Assembly: GCA_900555515.1 (NCBI GenBank)
Contig: USLO01000002.1
Coordinates: forward strand, 1 to 37,170
DNA from: an uncultured Collinsella sp.
Lineage (GTDB): Bacteria; Actinomycetota; Coriobacteriia; Coriobacteriales; Coriobacteriaceae
Direction: 5' to 3'
Length of the DNA stretch: 37,170 nucleotides
Shown: one piece after another, positions 31,177 to 37,170 of the stretch
Layout: each line of letters starts with the position of its first letter
How positions within the stretch are numbered: the stretch's first letter is position 1
Notes under the pieces: generated by a model
Databases searched by the model: none
Told to the model about the DNA's origin: nothing
The model's input: only the letters and a program-made list of their open reading frames with translations
Translations under genes and position numbers: made by a program

Positions 31177-32609
31177 TACATGCCCTCGTCGGCAGACATG
31201 CTGCCCGAATCCGCGCCGTAGCCGCCGTCAGCCGTTGCGTCCGCTCCGGTGTCCATGACGAGGGTGTCGCCATCGCGAAGCTTGGTAACAGGCACGCCAG
31301 GGTTGATCTCGTTGCCCTGGTCGTCGCGCTTGACCTGCGTCTTGCCGACTACGGCTTCGTTGTCGTTTTGCGTCACGACGGTCACCTTCACGCGACGGGT
31401 TTGCTTGCCCTCGTCATCGGTTGCCACGTTGACGTAATAGTGTTCGCCGTCATCGGTTATGAGCGCCATCGTCGGCACCATCACCACGTCGTCGAGCTGC
31501 TCGGTCACCACCGAGACCTCGGCCGTCATGCCCGGTTTGAGGCGCGCGTCGGGCGCCTCGATGAGGATGTCTACGTTAAAGGTCACGCTGCCGCCGCCGT
31601 AGGTGGAGTCGGAGTTTGCCACCGAGGCGATGGCCGTGACCGTTCCCTGGCTCACGATATCGGGAAACGCGGGATACGTGACGTTGGCGCTCTGCCCAAC
31701 GGCGATCTTGGCGATGTCCTTTTCGCCCACCTGCACGGTCACCTTCATTTTGGACAGGTCGGCGATCTGCATGACCTGTTTGCCGCCGCTTGTATCGCTT
31801 TCGCCCATGATCATGCCGCCTGTTACCGTGGCGCCCACCTTGGCATTGAGCTCCACGATGCTGCCCGAGCTGGGGGCCGTGACCGTACGGCTGGCGGCCT
31901 TGGCGTTCGCCTGATCGAGGTTTGCCTGGGCCGATGCGAGGCTGCGCTGCGCGGCCGATACGGCGTTCGTGTCCGCTGATGCGTCGGAGACGCCAGCCGC
32001 TGCGGAAGCTCCATCGACGTCCGTCGTTGGGGTGGCCTGCTCGGCAGCTGCGGCTTTCTGCGCGTTGGCGAGGTCTTCTTGAGCGGCAGCAACTGCTCGC
32101 TGCGCCTCGGCAACGTTGCGATCGAGCTCGTCGTTTTTAATGGTCATAAGCACGTCACCCTCGTTGACGGATTGGCCTGCCTGCACGTTGATCGAATCGA
32201 CCGTGCCGTCGACAGAAGGGGAGACCACTGAGGACGAAATGGGCTTGAGCTGGCCTTTCGCCTCGACCGTTGTGCTAAATGTGCCCTCGGTCACCATGTC
32301 GGTCACAGGCCCGCTAGCTCCCCGTGGCTGCGCATTGATAACCAGGGTTGCGACAATGGCAATGAGCGCGATGGCGCCAACGACGCCGGCGGCAATACCG
32401 CGTCGAATCAGCTTTTTGCGTCGACGTTCGGCACGTTTTGCCTTGAGCTTGGCATATGCCTCTTCATCGGAAATCTCGGACGCATCGTTTGTGCGTCCGT
32501 TTTGCTTGTCGGCATGTACGCCTGTAATCAGAGGAATCGTTTCGGTGGCACCTTCGGGCGTGTGCTCGGTATCATCCGGGCCCGGGGTGATCGTGGGGAC
32601 ATTCGACAT
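31176..32609 (-). CDS. MacA/HlyD-type membrane fusion protein
   Basis: A 477-residue periplasmic-adaptor-like protein. A cytosolic N-terminus of about 70 residues leads to a membrane anchor (GIAAGVVGAIALIAIVATLVI). VEAKGQLKPISSSVVSPSVDGTVDSINVQAGQSVNEGDVLMTI is the biotinyl-lipoyl-like half-motif. An Ala/Gln-rich coiled-coil hairpin (AEAQRAVAAAQEDLANAQKA, then SAAQRSLASAQANLDQANAK) is followed by TVTAPSSGSIVELNAKVGATV, the second half-motif. Beta-barrel segments follow, ending in a Gly/Asp/Ser-rich tail. ATG 32609 is preferred over an upstream frame start at 32672 because AAGGAGA lies six bases before it. It is first in the three-gene operon. In a monoderm cell it would work without an outer-membrane channel. 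Confidence 0.9.
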   Translation of the reverse strand: MSNVPTITPGPDDTEHTPEGATETIPLITGVHADKQNGRTNDASEISDEEAYAKLKAKRAERRRKKLIRRGIAAGVVGAIALIAIVATLVINAQPRGASGPVTDMVTEGTFSTTVEAKGQLKPISSSVVSPSVDGTVDSINVQAGQSVNEGDVLMTIKNDELDRNVAEAQRAVAAAQEDLANAQKAAAAEQATPTTDVDGASAAAGVSDASADTNAVSAAQRSLASAQANLDQANAKAASRTVTAPSSGSIVELNAKVGATVTGGMIMGESDTSGGKQVMQIADLSKMKVTVQVGEKDIAKIAVGQSANVTYPAFPDIVSQGTVTAIASVANSDSTYGGGSVTFNVDILIEAPDARLKPGMTAEVSVVTEQLDDVVMVPTMALITDDGEHYYVNVATDDEGKQTRRVKVTVVTQNDNEAVVGKTQVKRDDQGNEINPGVPVTKLRDGDTLVMDTGADATADGGYGADSGSMSADEGM

Positions 32610-32643
32610 AGCGTCTCCTTTATAGAAAGAACCTAGATAAGTA

Positions 32644-32673
32644 TATGCGCCCACCGGTTGGGGCGGGCGCATA
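32644..32673 (-). terminator. Probable terminator of the L,D-transpeptidase gene
   Basis: TATGCGCCC pairs perfectly with GGGCGCATA around a 12-base loop, 69 bases beyond the transpeptidase stop on the minus strand. The downstream tail TACTTATC is only mildly T-rich. A TATACT (32640-32645) overlapping the stem could be the -10 of the MacA-like gene. Confidence 0.5.
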
Positions 32674-32741
32674 GGATGGTTTCTTTCGGAACTGTTAGAT
32701 TGGTCGCAACAGTTCCACGTTGTATGAATGCGCGCGTTGCT

Positions 32742-34466
32742 CTACGAGTGGACAACCACGCACAGGCCGACTTTGATGCAGTCGTGAAGTGCCTTGGCGT
32801 CGGCCATGCGCAGGTTGATGCAACCGTGGCTGCCGCACCACTTGTAGGAGTTGGGGTCGTCGAAGCTCTTGTCGTTTTGCCAGGTGGCATCGTGGAAGCC
32901 GACCATGTTTCCCTCAAACGGCATCCAATAGCTGACCGGGCTCTCGTATTTTGGCTTGCCGGTCTCGGGGTCCTTGGCACCGATGAGCTTGCTGGCGCCA
33001 TCGTTGCTGTTAATCTGCCAGACGCCTTCGGGCGTGGCGTCCTCACCCGGCTTGCCCGAGATAAAGTTGGCCTCCCACACGATATTGCCGCTCTCGTCGT
33101 AGTAGCGCGCGTGCTGCTCGGATAGATCGACATCGACGTATGCCTTCCAGTCGGGCTCTCCCTTTGCGGTAAAGGTGTCGGCCTTCTGGGAGTACTTGAT
33201 CTCGATTTCGCCGGTCTGCTTGTTGTTAATGGCGTCCTCGACCTGCTTGGCGAGCGAGCTGCTGTCGATGGACCAACCAAAGTCGCCGCCTTCGACGGCG
33301 CACTGCTTGCCATCGGCACGCGTCCACCAGCGAGTGGAGCCCACGGTGTTAAAGCCGTTGGCGAGCTCGGTTGCCCAGCTGCTGATCTGCGACGTATCGA
33401 GCGTGGGGTTGGCCGGATCGGCAAAGCTGATCCACTGCAGCACGGAGCTGCCATCAACCTTTCCGGCATCCTCGCCGTTGAGCTTGAGGGTCACGTTGAC
33501 GCCCAGGAAGTTGTTGGCGGCATCGCATGCGGCCTGAATCTGATCATCGGTCAGCGTTCCATTGAGCGGCTCATAGGCATCGTTGCCGAGCTTGGAAAGG
33601 TCTACGGTCTCGGACAGCGAGGCAAGCTCGAGCTCGGCATACTTAATGACATGCTCTCGGTTGAGTTTTTCGTTGGAGCGCGCCTTCTCTACAGTAAACT
33701 TGCCCGCTTGCTCGTCATAGGAGCTATTGGCCTCGAACGTGCCCGAACGGCCCTCGTTAAACTCGTCGATGGCGGCGCCCAGATCCTCCTCAAACTGCTT
33801 TTGGTCAAAGGTGTCGGAGAGCATGGACAGGTCGACGCCTTGATCAAGATCGACTTCTTTTGAGGTAGCGGTTGTTTTGGTCTTTCCGCTTAAGGATTCC
33901 ACAAGGCGGACCGGCCATATAAAGGCTTCGTTGTGGTTGATAATCTCTTTTGCGGCAGCTTCGCCGTCGACAATGGGCTCATCGGACTCGGGCTGATACG
34001 TCCAGCTAAAGTCATCGCCTGTCACGGTGAGCTTATAGTGCTTCCATGCCGAGTTGACCTTGGTGGCGGCAGACGAAGCGTTCGAGAACGAGACGTCGAC
34101 GCCGGCGATGGTGGTGTTGGGGTAGGCTACCTGCGAAAACGCTACGACGCCTACGATATAGACAATGACGATAAGACCCAGGACGACAAAGAGCGTCGTC
34201 TTTTTGCCCGACTTATTGTTCTCGGCGGGTTTGCGCGCGGGACCGCGATCGCCTCGAGCGTGCGTGGGTGGCTGCTTGGGCGCATTGTCGTTTGCCTGGC
34301 GCTGCTGACGTTGCTGTCGCTGTTGATTCGGGCGTTGCGAAGCGTTTGCTGCACCACGCTGCTGACCGTGGCTCGGTGCGATAGGACGCGGTGACTGAAC
34401 GCCGCCGGTGTGCCTGCTCGGCTGCTGCGGATCGGGAATCAGTTGAGTTCGATCGTTTTGCGACAT
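32742..34466 (-). CDS. L,D-transpeptidase with N-terminal membrane anchor (YkuD domain)
   Basis: A 574-residue cell-wall cross-linking enzyme. The first 95 or so residues are a Gln/Arg/Pro/Asn-rich cytosolic tail with QRQQRQQRQ repeats, then one membrane helix (TTLFVVLGLIVIVYIVGVVAFSQV). Two peptidoglycan-binding-type repeats follow (NTTIAGVDVSFSNASSAATKV and the KFTVEKARSNEKLNREHV region). The C-terminal YkuD domain contains WMPFEGNMVGFHDA and the catalytic HGCINLRM, with His547 and Cys549. It would form 3-3 cross-links or attach proteins to peptidoglycan outside the membrane. ATG 34466 is chosen because AAGGA is ten bases upstream, whereas the alternative ATG at 34475 is too close to it. 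Confidence 0.9.
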   Translation of the reverse strand: MSQNDRTQLIPDPQQPSRHTGGVQSPRPIAPSHGQQRGAANASQRPNQQRQQRQQRQANDNAPKQPPTHARGDRGPARKPAENNKSGKKTTLFVVLGLIVIVYIVGVVAFSQVAYPNTTIAGVDVSFSNASSAATKVNSAWKHYKLTVTGDDFSWTYQPESDEPIVDGEAAAKEIINHNEAFIWPVRLVESLSGKTKTTATSKEVDLDQGVDLSMLSDTFDQKQFEEDLGAAIDEFNEGRSGTFEANSSYDEQAGKFTVEKARSNEKLNREHVIKYAELELASLSETVDLSKLGNDAYEPLNGTLTDDQIQAACDAANNFLGVNVTLKLNGEDAGKVDGSSVLQWISFADPANPTLDTSQISSWATELANGFNTVGSTRWWTRADGKQCAVEGGDFGWSIDSSSLAKQVEDAINNKQTGEIEIKYSQKADTFTAKGEPDWKAYVDVDLSEQHARYYDESGNIVWEANFISGKPGEDATPEGVWQINSNDGASKLIGAKDPETGKPKYESPVSYWMPFEGNMVGFHDATWQNDKSFDDPNSYKWCGSHGCINLRMADAKALHDCIKVGLCVVVHS

Positions 34467-34523
34467 CGTATGCATATCCTTCGAATTTCGCCTTGCGGCT
34501 CATCGTGTTTTTACTGGGCTTGC

Positions 34524-34529
34524 ATTATA
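34524..34529 (-). promoter_or_regulatory. -10 element of the L,D-transpeptidase promoter
   Basis: A perfect TATAAT on the minus strand, 58 bases upstream of the start codon. No good -35 hexamer is visible at 16-18 bases, so another feature may aid recognition. Confidence 0.45.
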
Positions 34530-34575
34530 GCGATTGCCCTGCTGTTTGTGGTACGGAAACGGTGGCATTCGAAAG

Positions 34576-34597
34576 AGGTGGGACATTTGTCCCACCT
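34576..34597 (-). terminator. Probable terminator of sdaA
   Basis: AGGTGGGAC and GTCCCACCT form a perfect 9-bp stem with a four-base loop, 18 bases beyond the sdaA stop on the minus strand. The following CTTTCG is a poor T tract. The hairpin is symmetrical and could act from either side. Confidence 0.55.
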
Positions 34598-34615
34598 TTG
34601 AGTCGTCCTTTGTCG

Positions 34616-36223
34616 CTATCCGCACACACCGCATTTTGCACAGGCCGAAAGTGCGGCCGGAGCCTGCGCGATGCCGCCCTTTGCCGTCTCGCGCAGGGTT
34701 GCCGGCAGGGCGTGGCCCACCGAGAGCATCACATGCGCCATCTGGTCAAACGGCACAAGGCTCTTAATGCCGGCGAGGGCGAGTTGTGCCGAGCTAAAGG
34801 CCGCTGCCACGCCGATGGCATTGCGGTTTTGGCAGGGCACCTCCACGAGGCCACCGACGGGGTCACAAACGAGACCCAGTAGGTTGCTCAACGCGATGGA
34901 ACTGGCGTCGAGCGCCTGCTCGGGCGTGCCGCCGAGCATCTGCACCAGCGCGGCGGCAGCCATGGCGGCCGCACTTCCTACCTCGGCCTGGCATCCGCCC
35001 TCGGCGCCGGCAACACAGGCACTTGTGGTGAGATTGAGGCCGATGGCGGCGGCGCAGTAGAGGGCATCCATGACCTGTTCGTCGTCGAGCTGCAGGTGGT
35101 CGGCCAGCGCCAACACACAGCCGGGGACGACGCCCGCGGAGCCCGCCGTGGGGGCGGCGACGATCACGCCCATGGTGGCTGAGCGCTCGAGCACGGCCAT
35201 GGCGCGGGCCACGGCATCGGTTTGGACGGGGCCCATTAAGTTGGAGCCAAGGTCGTTGCGGCCGGTGGCATCGACAAGCTTGGCCTCGCCGCCGATAAGC
35301 CCGCCGAGCGAGCGCTGCGGATTGGCGATGGGGGCTGTGGTCTCTTCGCGCATGACCTCGAGTACGCGGCGCATGGCGGCGACGGCGTGGGCCTCGCCGG
35401 TCAGACGAGCTTCGCGCACGGCCATGACGGCGCCGATGCTGAGCCCTAGTTCCTTGCACGCATCGAGCAGCTGCTCGCCGTCGTCGAAGATCTCCTTGGC
35501 CGAGACGCCGGGGGAGAGCGACGAAACCGAGCCCGGGAGCTCGATAAACGTTGCGTAATCGACATTGTCGAGCTTGCGCAGCATGGGGACGACGGTGTCG
35601 TCGGGCGCGCCGTCGGTCTCAAAGACGGAGTAGGCCTGGCCGCCCACTTCGGTGCGGTAGGTGCGGCAGAAGGCGATATTCACGTGTGCGTAGGCGAGAA
35701 GGTTCGTGAGCGCGGCGAGCACGCCGGGGACGTCCTGGTGCGCCACGAAGAGCGTGGAGTACATGCCCGAGATGTCGACGCCGACGCCGTTAATGCGGCT
35801 GATGCGCATCTTGCCGCCGCCCAGACTCTCGCCGCGGACCTGCGCCGTGGCGCCCGTGTCGTCGACCATGTCGATGTCGACGGTGTTGGGGTGGATGGAG
35901 GCGTCATCGCCCTTGATGTCAAAGTGATATTCGAGGCCCTGCTCACGCGCGAGGTCGAAGGCCTGCTTGATGTTCTCGTCATCGGTGTCGAGGCCCAGGA
36001 TGCCCGCGACGAGTGCACGGTCGGTGCCGTGGCCGCGGTAAGTATGGGCAAAGGAGTTCCACAGGCCAAAGGTGACTTTGGTGATGCGGCCTTCCAGTAG
36101 GCTGGCGGCAACTTGGGCGCACCGCAGGGCGCCGGCGGTGTGCGATGAGCTAGGGCCGACCATGACGGGGCCCAAGATCTCGAATGCCGAGGTCGTAGCT
36201 AGTGTTTGCGGCTTGCCTGCCAT
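34616..36223 (-). CDS. sdaA: L-serine ammonia-lyase, iron-sulfur-dependent, single-chain
   Basis: A 535-residue oxygen-sensitive [4Fe-4S] enzyme that converts serine to pyruvate and ammonia. The N-terminal beta domain has GPVMVGPSSSHTAGALRCAQVA at about 19-40 and an ACT-like region (MYSTLFVAHQDVPGVLAALTNLL). The catalytic alpha domain follows, with VAAPTAGSAGVVPGC and cluster-binding cysteines in CVAGAEGGCQAEVG and LVCDPVGGLVEVPCQNRN. It ends with a Cys-rich CAKCGVCG, as in other single-chain enzymes. ATG 36223 has AAGGAG nine bases upstream; an in-frame start at 36265 lacks one. The gene stands alone with a long leader that holds a strong inverted repeat. Confidence 0.95.
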   Translation of the reverse strand: MAGKPQTLATTSAFEILGPVMVGPSSSHTAGALRCAQVAASLLEGRITKVTFGLWNSFAHTYRGHGTDRALVAGILGLDTDDENIKQAFDLAREQGLEYHFDIKGDDASIHPNTVDIDMVDDTGATAQVRGESLGGGKMRISRINGVGVDISGMYSTLFVAHQDVPGVLAALTNLLAYAHVNIAFCRTYRTEVGGQAYSVFETDGAPDDTVVPMLRKLDNVDYATFIELPGSVSSLSPGVSAKEIFDDGEQLLDACKELGLSIGAVMAVREARLTGEAHAVAAMRRVLEVMREETTAPIANPQRSLGGLIGGEAKLVDATGRNDLGSNLMGPVQTDAVARAMAVLERSATMGVIVAAPTAGSAGVVPGCVLALADHLQLDDEQVMDALYCAAAIGLNLTTSACVAGAEGGCQAEVGSAAAMAAAALVQMLGGTPEQALDASSIALSNLLGLVCDPVGGLVEVPCQNRNAIGVAAAFSSAQLALAGIKSLVPFDQMAHVMLSVGHALPATLRETAKGGIAQAPAALSACAKCGVCG

Positions 36224-36296
36224 GGGTGCTCCTTTTCTATCCCTTCGTCCCGAGGGGCGGGGCATAAGGTCGCCTGCTCGGACAGTCCTGCTCGCA

Positions 36297-36321
36297 CGGA
36301 GAGCACATTAAGTGCTCTCCG
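36297..36321. other. Inverted repeat in the sdaA leader
   Basis: CGGAGAGCAC pairs perfectly with GTGCTCTCCG around loop ATTAA, about 75 bases upstream of the sdaA start. No T run follows, so it is a structured leader element rather than an evident terminator. Confidence 0.65.
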
Positions 36322-36457
36322 GCTCGTGCGGAACTCGCGATCGACCAAATACTAAAGCCCTCGGAACTTAGGATACATGGTTGGAGTCGCTCTGCTGCAA
36401 AATTTATCGGCCTGTGACCTATTCCATGTCCCAGGTCGGCTCATCTTCACCACCTTT

Positions 36458-36496
36458 AAATAAAAAGAAGTACCGGTTGGGGCCGGTACTTCTTTT
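36458..36496 (-). terminator. Intrinsic terminator of metK
   Basis: AAAGAAGTACCGG and CCGGTACTTCTTT form a perfect 13-bp stem around a short loop. On the minus strand it is followed by TTATTTAAAGG, giving a T-rich tail. It lies 37 bases past the metK stop. Confidence 0.85.
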
Positions 36497-36533
36497 GGTG
36501 CGTTGTTATTTGGCTGTGGCTTTTCTCGTAAGC

Positions 36534-37170
36534 TTACAGGCCGCAGGCTGCTTTGAGTTCTTCGACTCGGTCGGTCTTCTCCCAGGTGAAGTCGGCGTCT
36601 TCGCGGCCGAAGTGACCGTAGGCTGCCGTCTTTTCGTAGATGGGGCGACGCAGGTCTAGGTCGCGGATGATTGCGCCTGGGCGCAGGTCGAAGGTCTTCT
36701 CTACGGCTTCAACGATCTTGTCCTCGGCGACGTGTGCGGTGCCGAAGGTGTCGACCATGATTGAGAGGGGCTTGGAAACGCCGATGGCGTAGGCAAGCTC
36801 GACTTCGCAGCGGTCGGCCAGACCGGCGGCGACCACGTTCTTGGCGACCCAGCGCGCGGCATACGCGGCGGAGCGGTCGACCTTGGTGCAGTCCTTGCCG
36901 CTAAAGGCACCGCCGCCGTGACGGCCGTAGCCGCCGTAGGTGTCGACGATGATCTTGCGGCCGGTCAGGCCCGTGTCGCCCATGGGGCCGCCCACGACAA
37001 ATCGACCGGTGGGGTTCACGTAGATGTCTGCGTTGTCCCACGGCATGTTCTCGGCAGCCATGACCGGGGTGATGACGTGCTCGATGAGGTCGGCCTTGAT
37101 CTTGCCCATGTCCTCGATCTCGGCGGCGTGCTGCGTGGAGATGACGATGGTCGTGACCTCGACGGGCTTG
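36534..37170 (-). CDS. metK: S-adenosylmethionine synthetase, C-terminal part (window edge)
   Basis: The frame stays open to the window edge; the last 212 residues are seen. They include TTIVISTQHA at the truncated end, NPTGRFVVGGPMGDTGLTGRKIIVDTYGGYGRHGGGAFSGKDCTKVDRSAAYAARWVAKNVVAAGLADRCEVELAYAIGVSKPLS in the middle, and the ending RDADFTWE-type segment. These are the ATP- and methionine-binding blocks of MetK, including GGGAFSGKD. The N-terminal domain lies outside the window. The enzyme supplies SAM, which the cobalamin methyltransferases and the radical SAM protein use, but metK is a general housekeeping gene. An apparent ATG at 37107 is internal. Confidence 0.96.
   Translation of the reverse strand, partial: KPVEVTTIVISTQHAAEIEDMGKIKADLIEHVITPVMAAENMPWDNADIYVNPTGRFVVGGPMGDTGLTGRKIIVDTYGGYGRHGGGAFSGKDCTKVDRSAAYAARWVAKNVVAAGLADRCEVELAYAIGVSKPLSIMVDTFGTAHVAEDKIVEAVEKTFDLRPGAIIRDLDLRRPIYEKTAAYGHFGREDADFTWEKTDRVEELKAACGL

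Larger units (their letters stand above)
36224..36533. other. Gene-free stretch: sdaA leader and metK terminator
   Basis: These 310 bases contain no supported gene. On the minus strand they hold the sdaA leader, with an inverted repeat at 36297-36321 and GAGCAGG twice at close spacing, and the metK terminator. A TAGTAT before the leader could be the sdaA -10, but its -35 is poor. Confidence 0.6.

Noticed and set aside
34576..34597. Perfect palindrome as a repressor operator
   Set aside because: Its place directly after the sdaA stop, with a four-base loop and stable stem, fits a terminator better, although operator use cannot be excluded.

Overview
The window looks like a chromosomal segment of a Coriobacteriia actinobacterium, most likely Collinsella. 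The grounds are a high G+C genome, strictly anaerobic-type metabolism (4Fe-4S L-serine dehydratase, radical SAM protein, anaerobic cobalt-early cobalamin pathway), an ABC-type MacAB pair, and an L,D-transpeptidase with an N-terminal anchor. The species call is inference from gene content, not from a search.

Layout. Positions 1-4543 are core-type genes on the plus strand: the tail of one 1-phosphofructokinase-family kinase, a complete tandem paralogue, CCA tRNA nucleotidyltransferase, tRNA-Glu(CTC), and a flippase-like membrane protein. Positions 4560-6956 hold a TetR regulator and a convergent radical SAM gene whose promoters share a similar 16-bp imperfect palindrome. Positions 7027-29131 are an accessory island of visibly higher G+C, bounded by a 22-bp direct repeat and carrying a remnant resembling an IS21-type transposase at its right edge. 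Positions 29192-34466 (minus) encode a MacA/MacB-type export system and an L,D-transpeptidase. Positions 34616-37170 (minus) encode sdaA and the 3' part of metK.

The island has two divergent arms. The minus arm (12946 to 7082) starts with a good sigma-70 promoter and a cobalamin riboswitch, followed by a Tat/lipoprotein-type CbiK chelatase, a small lipoprotein, a substrate-binding lipoprotein, a FecCD permease and an ATPase. The plus arm (13078-28980) is one tightly overlapped operon: cbiF-cbiD-(cbiL remnant)-cbiG-cbiH-cbiET-cbiA-cobT-cobU-cobS-(cobU-like/cobC fusion)-cbiB-cobD-cbiP-cobO-cbiC-cbiJ. Together they cover almost every step from sirohydrochlorin to cobalamin. The striking exception is cbiL (precorrin-2/cobalt-factor II C20-methyltransferase), which survives only as a 77-codon ORF joining its N-terminal start to its C-terminal quarter.

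Other points of interest are a 69-bp nested-hairpin repeat found in two full copies plus one solo arm at the island edge, and a domain shared between the substrate-binding protein and its neighbouring lipoprotein. I found no CRISPR array, rRNA, integrase or complete insertion sequence.
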